This document shows, one piece after another, positions 1 through 9,429 of a stretch of DNA of 64,000 nt. The notes below the pieces were generated by a model. The model was not told where the DNA came from, did not search any database, and saw only the letters and a program-made list of their open reading frames with translations. The position numbers and the translations under genes are program-made. Source of the stretch: CAYMBP01 sp964388745 (GTDB lineage Bacteria; Babelota; Babeliae; Babelales; RVW-14). Within the stretch, counting starts at the first letter, position 1; each line of letters starts with the position of its first letter. The stretch covers positions 1 through 64,000 of the forward strand of contig CAYMBP010000004.1 in the NCBI GenBank assembly GCA_964388745.1, written 5' to 3'.

Positions 1-1
1 A

Positions 2-28
2 CTCTGGAACGAACGGAGTGAGAGATAG
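2..28 (+). CDS. Extreme 3' end of a probable AAA-ATPase-like paralogue (partial)
   Basis: The first bases read in frame as L-W-N-E-R-S-E-R-stop. The complete AAA-ATPase-like gene that follows ends in A-N-E-R-S-K-stop. The shared GAACGAACGGAGT stretch is in the same reading frame, and both copies are followed a few bases later by CTAAGAATG. This suggests the last codons of a tandem paralogue whose body lies outside the window. The evidence is only eight codons, so it could be a chance or recombination-derived match. Confidence 0.3.
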   Translation, partial: LWNERSER

Positions 29-74
29 AGTCTAAGAATGTGTTCATATGGTATTCGCGGCCCAGTGGTTTGTG

Positions 75-83
75 TGATATACT
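75..83 (+). promoter_or_regulatory. Possible extended -10 promoter
   Basis: TGATATACT has the TGn plus TATACT form seen at several other gene starts in this window. No -35 match lies at the right distance. It could drive the AAA-ATPase-like gene 140 bp downstream. The support is weak. Confidence 0.25.
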
Positions 84-225
84 TAAGGGCATATAGCAAA
101 ATACATTTAAATTGGAACAATAATCAGGGATAAGGTAAGCAAAAGTAGTTGAATCTATTCCAATCATAAGATGCTTTGCTATAACGAAACTCCGACACAC
201 TTCTTCTCAAAAAGGGCTCGCGGCT

Positions 226-1803
226 ATGGCATCATTAAAAAATCTTCCGATTGGTATTCAAACATTTGAAAAAATAATAACCAATAATTATCTTTATGTT
301 GATAAAACGCAATATCTTTATGACCTTATTCAAGGTGGAGCGGTTTACTTTTTTGCACGTCCACGCCGCTTTGGAAAATCATTGACCATTTCAACACTCA
401 AAGCAATTTTTGAAGGAAAACGGGAGCTTTTTAAAGGACTTGCCATTGATCAGCTTGAGTATGATTGGAAGCCGTATCCCGTTTTGCGATTGGATATGGG
501 GTTGGCTTCAGGGTCGGATAAAAGAAGTGTTGCTGATAATTTGATTGAAATGCTTGAGACGTTGACTCAGCGGTATAATATCCCTGTTCCTCCCGTACAA
601 ACGCCTAATAATTTTTTAGCTCGAATTATTGCGTATCTTAAAAATCATTATCAACAAAGAGTAGTTGTGTTGGTTGATGAGTATGATAAACCACTTCTTG
701 ATGTTATTGAAAATCAAGAGCGGGTTGTTGAAGCAAGAGATGAGCTACGGATGTTTTATGCAGTTTTAAAAGATTTTGATGAAGATATTCGTTTTCTTTT
801 TTTAACCGGAGTGAGCCAGTTTGCTAAAATGAGTATTTTTTCCGGTTTGAACCAGCTCAAAGATATTTCACTTATTGAACAGGCAAGTTCGTTATGTGGT
901 TATACGGATGAAGAAGTAGACCGCTATTTTTCAGACTATTGTCATCGTATGATGTTACGTGGAGAAGATGATACCCGAGGGAAACTGAAAATATGGTATA
1001 ATGGTTATAAATTTCATCAGCAGGGTCCTGCGATGTATAATCCTTTTTCAGTACTCAGTGCTCTTGATATACAAGAGTTTAGGAATTACTGGTTTTCAAC
1101 AGGGACGCCAACCTTTTTAATTAATCTTCTTAAAAAATATCATTTTAATCTTCATTCACTTAATGCTCTTGAAGTTCCCAAAAGTGAAATAAGTGAACTT
1201 GTTATTGAAGATCCTCAATGGTCGACGATTATGTATCAAACTGGATATGCAACAATTTGTGATTATAACCCAGTTACTCAAACCTATTCCTTGCGTATTC
1301 CCAATAAAGAAATACATTTTTCTTTCTTCGATCGGCTTTTAAAGGGATATATTGGAAATAAGAGTTACAATCTTGTTCGACCCCTAACTATTCAAATTTA
1401 CCGTGCACTGGTCAAAAATGATTGGCCGTTAGTTATTGAGCATCTCAAGACGATCTTTGCCAAGATTCCGTATGAAGTGAGTATTCCTCTTGAAGCTTAC
1501 TATCAAACTATTTTTTATACGTCGCTTTTGCTTTCTGGTCTTCAGGTGGTTGTTGAAGAAACAACCAATGACGGTAGAATCGACTGTGTGGTGACCACGC
1601 CAACGCATCGCTACATCATCGAGATGAAACTTGATAAACCCCTTGCTGAAACGTTTGAGCAAATTGAACGCAAGCAGTACGCGGCTAAGTATGCCGATGA
1701 TGAACGGGATCTTGTTGAAATTGGGGTTATCTTTGATTCAAAGAAGCGCATTATTACTGACTGGGACTTGAGAGCGGTTGTTGCGAACGAACGGAGTAAG
1801 TAA
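226..1803 (+). CDS. AAA-ATPase-like protein with C-terminal PD-(D/E)XK nuclease domain
   Basis: This 525-residue protein has the layout of the AAA-ATPase_like (DUF1703-associated) family. The N-terminal region shows the family P-loop variant RPRRFGKS (about residues 45-52) and a Walker B-like strand VVVLVDEYDKP (about 145-155). The C-terminus has a PD-(D/E)XK-type core with D453, E466 and K468 (GRIDCVV...IIEMK). Families of this kind are multicopy in amoeba and protist symbionts and in some gut bacteria; their biological role is not established. Start ATG has AAGGG nine bases upstream. The end of a likely paralogue sits immediately upstream, suggesting a tandem family. No neighbour suggests an operon. 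The family assignment is strong, the function unknown. Confidence 0.85.
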   Translation: MASLKNLPIGIQTFEKIITNNYLYVDKTQYLYDLIQGGAVYFFARPRRFGKSLTISTLKAIFEGKRELFKGLAIDQLEYDWKPYPVLRLDMGLASGSDKRSVADNLIEMLETLTQRYNIPVPPVQTPNNFLARIIAYLKNHYQQRVVVLVDEYDKPLLDVIENQERVVEARDELRMFYAVLKDFDEDIRFLFLTGVSQFAKMSIFSGLNQLKDISLIEQASSLCGYTDEEVDRYFSDYCHRMMLRGEDDTRGKLKIWYNGYKFHQQGPAMYNPFSVLSALDIQEFRNYWFSTGTPTFLINLLKKYHFNLHSLNALEVPKSEISELVIEDPQWSTIMYQTGYATICDYNPVTQTYSLRIPNKEIHFSFFDRLLKGYIGNKSYNLVRPLTIQIYRALVKNDWPLVIEHLKTIFAKIPYEVSIPLEAYYQTIFYTSLLLSGLQVVVEETTNDGRIDCVVTTPTHRYIIEMKLDKPLAETFEQIERKQYAAKYADDERDLVEIGVIFDSKKRIITDWDLRAVVANERSK

Positions 1804-2168
1804 TGGCTAAGAATGGCCAAGTCTTGAATTTTCAAAATGACTCCCAGGTTTAAGTGCTCCACGTTAAAGTGACCCAGTTTAGAAGATTATCATTTTTTTC
1901 TACAATCGTCACTCTGAAGCAAAGCGATAAAACTCAGAATGCCCCTACTATACCAATCTATTATGCGCTATACCCCTTACTATCCTCGATAATGGATGTA
2001 TTTTACCATAGTCCTAAGAAAATAGGTTTATGGTTCACTTCTTTAATAAAAACCATAATATATTGCAATCTGGAAATGATTTTTGATAAGGTTTAATTAT
2101 AGTAGTTTTCGGGAGACGCTTCTTCCGACTAAAAGAATTGTAGGCTCTTGTTGTATAAGGAGAAGAGA
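1804..2168. other. Non-coding spacer
   Basis: About 365 bases without a convincing gene. An 80-codon open frame at 1854-2096 has no SD and no recognisable content. The stretch around 1845-1880 (AAAGTGACCCAG) faintly resembles the ends of IS21-type elements, but no partner end was found. The SD of the next gene lies at 2157-2162. Confidence 0.5.
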
Positions 2169-4439
2169 ATGAAAAGACTTTCAAAGAAAGTATATGATTT
2201 GATGACTGGTTCTGGTGGGCTTCGCGCTCTGTTGATTGCTGGTTTGTTGGTTGGTGTGAGTGGTGAAGTACGGGGGAGTAAAAAATCAGATTCTTTAGAT
2301 GGAGAGTCTATTAATTATCAACCTCATTTGGAAGGTCAGTCTTCGCTAAATACTTCAGATATTGTTGGAGGAGTAGGAACTATTCCTGCTGTTGAGGCAG
2401 CAACATCTTCTGAGCAGCAAACTTCTCCTTCTCAAGACACTCAAAAAGAGAAGGCAGCGACCCAGTTTTGGAAGAGTGGTGGAATTGAGCATGTTAAAAA
2501 GCAATATCCAAAAACATATGGTGCCATTAAAGGGGTTTATGATGTTGGATCTACAGTTGCAGGTGCGCCAAGAAAAGCTGCAGGGTACGTAGGTACTAAA
2601 GTAGGAGACATGTGGACTGGAAGTGTTAAGAGGGGTAAGGAAGCTTATAGTTGGCTTGGGGGAAAGTTAGGTGTTCGTAATAGGGAAAAAGAGTTTGAGG
2701 ATATTGTTAAATTTGCAGAAGGTCAGAAATATGAAACAAATGAAGATAGTTTTGTATTTAAACAAGCTGTTGAAGCGTTATCTCAATTAAAAGAAGGTGA
2801 AAAACCTGAAGGAATTGCAAATCCTAAAGCATATGAGCAACGATTACAAGATTTGCTTTCTAGCACTGTAAAATCAGGGAACCTTGATGGTTTTATAAAT
2901 AAAATGGTTCGTTTTCAAGATGATGAAATAATGCGAGAAAAAGGGGTTTTGACTCGCATGAAAGAGAAGCTTCCAAGTATGCCCGCATTCAGCTTGCCAA
3001 AGCGTAAGCCAATTCCAATTACTCAGTTAAGTCGTGATATTATTAAAATGGAAGAAGAAAAACTTAGAGGGTATGAAACTGATTTGAAGGGAATTGAAGA
3101 TAATATACGATTGCTAGAAGATAGAATGTTGTCTTTAGATACTAACTATAAGAAAGAGTTGAATAATTTAGAGCAAATACCAGAAGTTTTACAAAAAAAC
3201 AAGATCTTTTTGACAAATTGGTCAAGGATTACAGAGAATAAGCGAAAAGATGTTATTGAAAATCTTCTTAATAACCCTCTTATAAAAAACAATCTTCAAG
3301 ATATAGATTTTAGTAAGGTTACTGATGAAGAGAGTGCTGCTGTTGTTATTGGGCGATTTACAGGTATCGAAAGTGAATCTAAAGAATTAGTAACTGATCT
3401 TCAAGACAAAGTAAATGAAGCAGCTAGCGAATTGAGAAAACTTTTTGACAAAAATGTAAAGAAGAAAGAAGAGACAACCTTATTAATATCAGCAACGAAA
3501 GATAGTCTTGATAAAATGAAAGAAAAAAAAGCAGCTCAAGAAACTGAAAAAAGCTTGATCGCCCGTCTTACAGAGGCAGGATCTAAGACTCAAGAGAACT
3601 TCATGACTCGCGTAACTGGTAAAACGCCAGAAATGAGAAAGCTGGAGTCTCAAATTAAAGAAAATGATAAAATGATTCGTCAAGCGCAAAAGGAATATGA
3701 TTTAGCAAAAGAGAAGTTGCGTCAGGATGCGTTAGATGCAGGGAACGCTGTGCGTGTTGTTGATACTTTAAACAAGGCAGATGATAATCCTGCGAATTTG
3801 AATGCTGTTCTTTCTCGGTTGGAAGCTAATGGTTTTGATCGCAAGAAAATTAAAGAAGATCCGGAATACCGTAGTGTAGTAATTCAAAGTCACAAAGTTA
3901 TGGCTGAAAAATTTCCTTTGATTATTAAACAGCTTGACGAAAAAGAACAAGTTGTAAAAGGTTTGCGAGATAAAGGGGTGCGCTTAAGAGAAGAGCTAAG
4001 TTTTTCAGTAAAACAATCAGGTGCTAACGAAAAACAGGGTGAAACTGTTATAGCAGAACGGGTTACTATTGAAGAAGGAGATGACGGTTGGGGTGTAGAT
4101 CGTGAATCTCAAGAAATAGCTAGAGAGATTGAAGATCAGGAGAATAATTTAGCCATTGAGGAATCGAAACAGGATCAAGAAAAAGGTATAGTTCAACAAC
4201 AGAAGTTAGCAACTGAATTTAAACAGAAAAGGGGAGAAAGGTTGATTAAGGAAATGGTTGATAAGTTGAGTGAATATGAATCAGGAGAGTTCAAAGATTC
4301 AGATGTTTTTGATAGTGATAAAAAAGATATGGAGCGTATAGCAAACGAATATAGCATTGAATTGCCGAAAGAGTTCTCTATAGATGGATACAAAAAGGCT
4401 TTTATAAGTGCTAGCAGGAACTTGCAAAAAATGGATTAA
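2169..4439 (+). CDS. Large exported coiled-coil protein, unknown family
   Basis: I do not recognise this 756-residue protein. I chose ATG 2169 because AAGGAG lies six bases upstream; an in-frame TTG at 2148 would place the SD inside the gene. The N-terminus has a basic start (MKRLSKK) and a hydrophobic stretch LRALLIAGLLVGVSG, so it is probably a signal peptide or a single anchor. The mature part is very charged, rich in Lys, Glu, Gln and Asp, and is predicted by eye to form long coiled coils from about residue 280 to the end. It includes an ISLP-free Pro-rich linker near residues 260-285 (LPSMPAFSLPKRKP). No cysteine motif or catalytic signature is visible. A terminator follows 25 bases after the stop. 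It may be a surface or secreted structural protein. Confidence 0.75.
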   Translation: MKRLSKKVYDLMTGSGGLRALLIAGLLVGVSGEVRGSKKSDSLDGESINYQPHLEGQSSLNTSDIVGGVGTIPAVEAATSSEQQTSPSQDTQKEKAATQFWKSGGIEHVKKQYPKTYGAIKGVYDVGSTVAGAPRKAAGYVGTKVGDMWTGSVKRGKEAYSWLGGKLGVRNREKEFEDIVKFAEGQKYETNEDSFVFKQAVEALSQLKEGEKPEGIANPKAYEQRLQDLLSSTVKSGNLDGFINKMVRFQDDEIMREKGVLTRMKEKLPSMPAFSLPKRKPIPITQLSRDIIKMEEEKLRGYETDLKGIEDNIRLLEDRMLSLDTNYKKELNNLEQIPEVLQKNKIFLTNWSRITENKRKDVIENLLNNPLIKNNLQDIDFSKVTDEESAAVVIGRFTGIESESKELVTDLQDKVNEAASELRKLFDKNVKKKEETTLLISATKDSLDKMKEKKAAQETEKSLIARLTEAGSKTQENFMTRVTGKTPEMRKLESQIKENDKMIRQAQKEYDLAKEKLRQDALDAGNAVRVVDTLNKADDNPANLNAVLSRLEANGFDRKKIKEDPEYRSVVIQSHKVMAEKFPLIIKQLDEKEQVVKGLRDKGVRLREELSFSVKQSGANEKQGETVIAERVTIEEGDDGWGVDRESQEIAREIEDQENNLAIEESKQDQEKGIVQQQKLATEFKQKRGERLIKEMVDKLSEYESGEFKDSDVFDSDKKDMERIANEYSIELPKEFSIDGYKKAFISASRNLQKMD

Positions 4440-4464
4440 ATTAAGCTATAAAATCTAAAGACTA

Positions 4465-4500
4465 ACAGCCCAGTGCTTTTTTTAGTGCCGGGCTGTTTTT
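4465..4500 (+). terminator. Intrinsic terminator after the exported coiled-coil gene
   Basis: ACAGCCC at 4465-4471 pairs with GGGCTGT at 4490-4496, with AGTGC/GTGC-like sequence and a T-run in the loop, followed by TTTTTG. It is placed 25 bases after the stop codon at 4439. Confidence 0.8.
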
Positions 4501-4554
4501 GCTTCTCCTCTCTCTAACCACCTACGCTCTATTAAAGCCCAAGAAGGACAAATC

Positions 4555-4692
4555 AAAAATGAGCCTGTCGATAGAGTATATGGCCTTGATCAACGCTAGA
4601 TGATCCTGAGAGCAAAGCAAAATATGTAAACGAGGTATATCTTATCTTGCCTTTGTTGATAAAAGAACTTCATTTTGCTCAGAAGAGGTAGT
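4555..4692 (+). pseudogene. Possible gene remnant
   Basis: Between the two terminators the plus strand holds two short open pieces in different frames. An upstream piece reads PVDRVYGLDQR-stop and a downstream piece reads LDDPESKAKYVNEVY...LHFAQKR-stop. The codon usage looks gene-like and the pieces could be joined by one frameshift. There is no start, no SD and no recognised family, so this is a weak call. Confidence 0.2.
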
Positions 4693-4842
4693 CTCGTTGT
4701 ACTGGTAATTAGTTTTCTTTTGGGGAATGATCTTTTAATGTTTTTCGCCGAACTCGCATGGCTTTTTTAGGGTTCTTGACCTAAGCCGTTTTAGTTATGA
4801 GGTTGACTAAGTCCTATCTATTAAAGATTTGCAAAACTAAAT

Positions 4843-4860
4843 GGGGTGCCTAAGCACCCC
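4843..4860 (-). terminator. Hairpin downstream of phoH
   Basis: GGGGTGC at 4843-4849 pairs with GCACCCC at 4854-4860 around a CTAA loop. It lies 16 bases beyond the phoH stop on the minus strand. The tail on that strand (ATTTAGTTTT) is only moderately T-rich, so termination strength is uncertain. Confidence 0.6.
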
Positions 4861-4875
4861 GTGCGTACAGTGTTA

Positions 4876-6372
4876 TTACAAAATATCAGCAGCAACTTTT
4901 GCCAATTCACTTCGCTCACTTTTTTCAAGAAAAACTGCACCGGCTAGTTCAACACCCTTCATTTTGTCTGCAGTCACGGTGAGGCCGTTACTGGTAAAGT
5001 CGAGATAGGGGGAGTCGATCTGGTAAGGGTCGCCGGCAAGAATCACCTTGGTTCCTTCACCGGCACGACTTACAATAGTTTTTACCTCATGGTGAGTGAG
5101 GTTTTGCACCTCATCAATGAATACAAATTGATAAGGAATTGAGCGTCCTCGCATGTAGGTGATGGCTTCAAGGCTTAAGATTCCCTTATGTTGGAGAGAC
5201 TCCACCGTCTGATCAAAGTTCTTTTTTTTCATGGGGCGGCTGTGTTCATGTTTTTTGCGTGACTTTTTCTTTTTTTCATCATGAAAGATTTGTTCTTCAG
5301 CACCGCGTACCATCTGACTAAAAATAAAGTCAAGATTATCATGCACTGGCTGCATCCAATAGTGAAGTTTTTCCTGGATGTCACCAGGCAAATATCCAAT
5401 ATCTGCCCCCAGGGCAACTACAGGTCGAGTTACGAGAAATTTATTATAAATATGCTCATATGCTACTTTGTAAAGTCCTGCAACAAGGGTCAAAAAGGTT
5501 TTACCTGTTCCGGCTGGACCAAGCAGCGTGAGAAGCTTAATGTCATCATCAAGGAGCAAATCAATAGTCATGAGTTGCTGTACATTTTTGGCATAAAAGC
5601 TGTGCATAATGGTCTGATTGGGAACTTCTTGAATCATGTTTTTATTGTAGTGCCTGAACAGGCGATAATTATCCTCATTATTTTCACTGTGGGCAATGAT
5701 GTATTGATTTGGGTACAAATCTTGATCGCTGATCAGTTCAGCAATTTTATTTTGGCCGAGCTTGCGTAGCTCGCTTGCCGGCACTGGAAGTTTAATCCAA
5801 CCTTTATAAAAAGAGTCATAACTCACTTTTCCTTTGGTGTAGTCTTGCACGTCAATACCTAAAACATGAGCCTTAACTCGAGCATTAATGTCCTTGGTAA
5901 TGAGTGTTACTTTGATACCAGATTGAGTTAGTTCATGTGCGGTTTGAATAATAAAATTATCTTTGATACTGTGAATGCTGTCTGAAAATTCAGTTTCAAG
6001 AGGTGTGGGAAGAACTTTTAATATGGTTCCTTCTGTGCCATGATTAAGCTCTACGCCTTCTGCTAGGCAGCCTCGTTCACGAAGTTCATCAAGGGCTCGC
6101 ACAACTTCGCGAGCATTACGGCCTCGCTCATCTGGTTCTTTTTTAAAGGTATCAAGTTCTTCAAGAACAATAAATGGGATACCAATAACTACGCCTCCAG
6201 AAAAAGCAAAGAGTGAAGATGGGTCATGGATTAAGACATTGGTATCAAGAATAAAAATATGATTTTGGTCTCGTGTTAAGGACGTCTTTTTTTCGGGTCG
6301 TTTTTTTTCAAGGGTATGAGTCTTTTTGTCAGTCATTATGCTTTGGGTAGACTTACTTGGTTTTTGTGCCAT
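4876..6372 (-). CDS. phoH: PIN-PhoH fusion protein (PhoH family ATPase)
   Basis: This 498-residue protein fuses an N-terminal PIN-type ribonuclease domain (starting IFILDTNVLIHD, Asp43 as a likely metal ligand) to a PhoH P-loop ATPase/helicase-like domain. Walker A is GPAGTGKT at residues 285-292 and Walker B is VFIDEVQ at about 417-423. This is the arrangement of the YlaK/PhoH2-like group, thought to act on RNA. A lysine-rich insertion at about 367-385 (DEKKKKSRKK...) interrupts the ATPase domain and is unusual. Start ATG 6372 has GAGGTGA close upstream; an internal ATG at residue 13 is an alternative. It stands alone, divergent from the next gene across a spacer with hairpins. Confidence 0.9.
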   Translation of the reverse strand: MAQKPSKSTQSIMTDKKTHTLEKKRPEKKTSLTRDQNHIFILDTNVLIHDPSSLFAFSGGVVIGIPFIVLEELDTFKKEPDERGRNAREVVRALDELRERGCLAEGVELNHGTEGTILKVLPTPLETEFSDSIHSIKDNFIIQTAHELTQSGIKVTLITKDINARVKAHVLGIDVQDYTKGKVSYDSFYKGWIKLPVPASELRKLGQNKIAELISDQDLYPNQYIIAHSENNEDNYRLFRHYNKNMIQEVPNQTIMHSFYAKNVQQLMTIDLLLDDDIKLLTLLGPAGTGKTFLTLVAGLYKVAYEHIYNKFLVTRPVVALGADIGYLPGDIQEKLHYWMQPVHDNLDFIFSQMVRGAEEQIFHDEKKKKSRKKHEHSRPMKKKNFDQTVESLQHKGILSLEAITYMRGRSIPYQFVFIDEVQNLTHHEVKTIVSRAGEGTKVILAGDPYQIDSPYLDFTSNGLTVTADKMKGVELAGAVFLEKSERSELAKVAADIL

Positions 6373-6704
6373 AGAGTCACCTCTTTTAGATGGTTGTTAT
6401 AGTACTTTGTCGTACTATGGTATCAAGAATAAGCTAAAATGGGCAATTATTTGGCAAACTTGCCCAAGAAAAATAGGGAAGTGAGTATTCTCATGGTGAA
6501 TAGATTTAATTAAAAATTATATCCCATTTTACATTATTAACCTAATTTTATATGGTTATAGATAGGAATATAATAAACGCTGTAATCCTTTAAGTGAAGA
6601 CAGTCTCTAATCGTAGGGTTAAATTCTATTGAGTTATATTTATTTATAGGCAACAATGGGCAAAATAATTTTCAATTAAAATATTTTAAATGGGGTTGTG
6701 ATAT
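6373..6704. promoter_or_regulatory. Divergent spacer with palindromes between phoH and an exported-protein gene
   Basis: The 332-base spacer separates divergent genes and must hold both promoters. ATAGTAC (6399-6405) and GTACTAT (6412-6418) form a 7-bp palindrome with a 6-base centre, upstream of the phoH SD. GGGCAA and TTGCCC near 6439-6465 form a second one. Either could be an operator or a leader hairpin for phoH. The rest is very AT-rich with no further gene. Confidence 0.4.
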
Positions 6705-9326
6705 ATGAAGATCGTAAAAAAAGCACTCTTTTTGTCTGTTGTTACTATGGTTGGTACAACTTATTCAATGAGTACAGCTGCTAAAAGAACTACAACTATT
6801 GAGCAGGAGGAAAAGCTTGATAGACAAATGGGTGCTCTATTGAATTATATTTCTGATAAACCTGGTCAGGCAGATCTGCTTGCTCACTATTTGCATGCGT
6901 ATGAGCGCTCTGTTTTACTTTATCAAATTGATTCTTTTTTGGCTGCTCAAGGTGAGGATATAGAGACAACAGATATTCCTTTTTCTTTATGGATGAATCG
7001 ATTAAAACGTATTAAACAGTGCTTGAATGAGCAGCTTATTGTATTGCTTGATGATTTTGATCATGGACTTGAAGATATGCATTATGGAGCAAGTATTGGA
7101 TCTTTTTTATCATTGCAAAATATACGATATGAGGCAGCTTCAAGCTTTAGAGAACTTGCACGCATGGCATCTCATCTTCTTACTCTTGCAAATGATCAGA
7201 GATTTATGGTGACGCTTAAGTTGCTGCCTACTCTGTTAAAATATCATGATACTTCGAAGCTGAATCAAAAAGAGCTTGAGCTATATAACAAGATTCTCTC
7301 GTCTGTTGATCAAATTGCATTGTTTATGGGTAAATTATCAGAAGAGTCTAATGAAAAGAAAAACTTGTTGGGAATTGCAGATCAAGAGTCTGTAGCAATG
7401 AAATATTGGGATGTTGCAATTTCAAAAGAGTGGCTTGCTATTATTGATGATTCATTTAAATGTTTTGTTGATGGAAATTGTCAGGTTTTGCTGGAGAACG
7501 TATCTTTTTTAGAGCAACAAGGATTTGCTCATAAAGTAAGTACTTTTACGTACTTTATTAATCAACTTACCAAAAATATTAAAGGCTTGTCTGTTTTACA
7601 GAAAATATTTACTTTATTAAAAAAGTCTTTTTCTCGTTCTTCTATTCAAGATTATGAAAAGCAGTGGTTTTATCATTCATTACCAGGTAGATTTATTATT
7701 GCTGACTTGTATCAACGGGTACGTACTTGTTGTGATTCGAGGAAATGCTCAGTAGAGCATTGTGGGCTTGGAGTAGATGGTGACTGTCAAGTATCTTCAA
7801 TTTCTTCATCATTTACCTTTAACGACAAAGATGCCCATACCGTTTTTCATAATCTTACTGTTAGTGAGGCTTTTAAGCAAAAAGGATTTATTTCTCAAGA
7901 TAATACAGCAATCAATGACATGCTCCTTAGTATAAAGCAAGAGCGGGGAGAAGTCTTTTGTTCTGCTTTTAGTGATTATAGTGATGATGTAACCTTGCTA
8001 CCAGAGCTTTTTGTTTTGGATCAAGCACTTTTTAGTAAAGAGTCTAGTCCCAAAAAAAATATTCAGGCAATTGCACTCTCATTGCAAGAGGTAATTAGAG
8101 ATATAGATTTTTTTAATACGAGTGTAGGTTTTGCTTTTGATATAAACAATATTATTGATTTGAGTGCAAAATTATTGCGCATTTATAGCAGAAGATACAG
8201 TCGTAATGAAAAAAAGCCTCATGTTCCTGTTCCAATAGTAGATTGCAATGATGGTACTTCGCTTGCTTATTGGGCATCTTTGGGGGTTGTTGGCATATTG
8301 ATTTCTTCAAAGAAAAAAGATGCTCCTATGATTTTATGCAATAATTTTACCTATTATGAGCGATCACTTGTGACTCAAGAAATTATTGCTGCTGCTTCAG
8401 TTTCTCCCTTTGTTTCCATGCATAAAAATCAGGGCCAAAGTCTAAAGGAGTACCCCATTATTCTTTTGCCATGCTACTTTATTAAGCCTGTATTTGAGTT
8501 TTATTTAAGGCGTGCTGAAAGTTTATTACATAAATCAAGTAGTATGAAAAACGAGAGCAAAATAGCTGAGACATTGCGCCAACATCATGAAAAAAAGAAA
8601 AATAAAACAATTAAAAAAAAGACAAAAGCAAAGAAGATTTCTTGTCAAGAGGATCTTGATCAGCAAAACAGAGATGTTGTTGAGAATATTACAACTTTGA
8701 CAGAAGAGCTCTCTCTTGATGTTGTACCAAGTGAGGACTCTGGAGAAGCAAAAGAAGATACCTTGATCTCTTCAAGGTATAATGATTTGGTACAGAATTA
8801 TATAGAATTCTTTTTTAATGATGACCAAAGCCGCTTATGGTTGGAGGATAATCGAGAACGTTCTATTCAGATAATTCGCCAGCCCTCTGGCTTAGTTGGA
8901 GCAATGGGGTGTGCGTTGTATCTTCCTGAGAAAGGACCAGAAAGAAGCTGTAATAATTATATGGAATTTAGACAGAGCAAGCCATATGACCGTTATCATC
9001 AGTTTTCATTACTTGTTGATAACTATTTTCAGCAAGGCAAACAGGTAAAAACGTCTGAAGAAGTTGCAATGATGAATGAACTCCTCATGAAACCTATTTA
9101 TTTACATAGCGGTGATATTGCCTTCTTAATTGAAGGAAAATTAATTCATTTTGATCCAATGTTGTTAATGCCTTGGCAAGAAGCATTGATTAAAAATTAC
9201 GGTCGTTTATATGAGTCATGCAATGGAATTACAGCTGGTTGTTTTATTTATATTTTTAAAGCCAGTGGGGAAATAAGGCACCGTTGTTTTCATGCATATA
9301 GAAAAAATGCCTTTGCTGCTGCGTAA
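6705..9326 (+). CDS. Large exported protein, unknown family
   Basis: I do not recognise this 873-residue protein. It starts with a clear signal peptide: a basic MKIVKKA, a hydrophobic core LFLSVVTMVGTTYS, and a probable cleavage near MSTAA. The body is largely helical-looking. A cysteine cluster lies near residues 345-363 (CCDSRKCSVEHC). A very basic, low-complexity patch at about 627-645 (KKKNKTIKKKTKAKK) looks like a disordered linker, followed by a C-terminal domain of about 200 residues. The SD is weak (GGGG about 11 bases upstream). It is transcribed alone, divergently from phoH. Its job is unknown; export to the periplasm or beyond is inferred only from the signal peptide. Confidence 0.75.
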   Translation: MKIVKKALFLSVVTMVGTTYSMSTAAKRTTTIEQEEKLDRQMGALLNYISDKPGQADLLAHYLHAYERSVLLYQIDSFLAAQGEDIETTDIPFSLWMNRLKRIKQCLNEQLIVLLDDFDHGLEDMHYGASIGSFLSLQNIRYEAASSFRELARMASHLLTLANDQRFMVTLKLLPTLLKYHDTSKLNQKELELYNKILSSVDQIALFMGKLSEESNEKKNLLGIADQESVAMKYWDVAISKEWLAIIDDSFKCFVDGNCQVLLENVSFLEQQGFAHKVSTFTYFINQLTKNIKGLSVLQKIFTLLKKSFSRSSIQDYEKQWFYHSLPGRFIIADLYQRVRTCCDSRKCSVEHCGLGVDGDCQVSSISSSFTFNDKDAHTVFHNLTVSEAFKQKGFISQDNTAINDMLLSIKQERGEVFCSAFSDYSDDVTLLPELFVLDQALFSKESSPKKNIQAIALSLQEVIRDIDFFNTSVGFAFDINNIIDLSAKLLRIYSRRYSRNEKKPHVPVPIVDCNDGTSLAYWASLGVVGILISSKKKDAPMILCNNFTYYERSLVTQEIIAAASVSPFVSMHKNQGQSLKEYPIILLPCYFIKPVFEFYLRRAESLLHKSSSMKNESKIAETLRQHHEKKKNKTIKKKTKAKKISCQEDLDQQNRDVVENITTLTEELSLDVVPSEDSGEAKEDTLISSRYNDLVQNYIEFFFNDDQSRLWLEDNRERSIQIIRQPSGLVGAMGCALYLPEKGPERSCNNYMEFRQSKPYDRYHQFSLLVDNYFQQGKQVKTSEEVAMMNELLMKPIYLHSGDIAFLIEGKLIHFDPMLLMPWQEALIKNYGRLYESCNGITAGCFIYIFKASGEIRHRCFHAYRKNAFAAA

Positions 9327-9340
9327 GCATAATTTTGTAG

Positions 9341-9425
9341 GATCCCTTATTGATTGATGCTAATCATTTACTTTTGTGATAGTCTAAAAGAAAATGAGCA
9401 AATGATACTATTTCAATAAGGGATC
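9341..9425 (+). promoter_or_regulatory. Long inverted repeat masking the thrS ribosome binding site
   Basis: GATCCCTTATTGA at 9341-9353 is perfectly complementary to TCAATAAGGGATC at 9413-9425 (13 bp, 59-base spacer). The right arm contains AAGGGA, the SD of thrS, so a transcript that starts upstream of 9341 would fold the SD into a stem. Whether transcription starts before or inside the repeat is not known. Confidence 0.55.
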
Positions 9426-9429
9426 TGTC

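Noticed and set aside
1840..1885. Remnant of an IS21-like end
   Set aside because: AAAGTGACCCAG is suggestive, but no partner end, transposase or target duplication was seen.
1854..2096. 80-codon open frame
   Set aside because: No SD, no recognisable family, and composition like non-coding spacer.
5281..5769. 162-codon plus-strand frame inside phoH
   Set aside because: It lies entirely opposite a well-supported PhoH gene and has no motif; a shadow frame.
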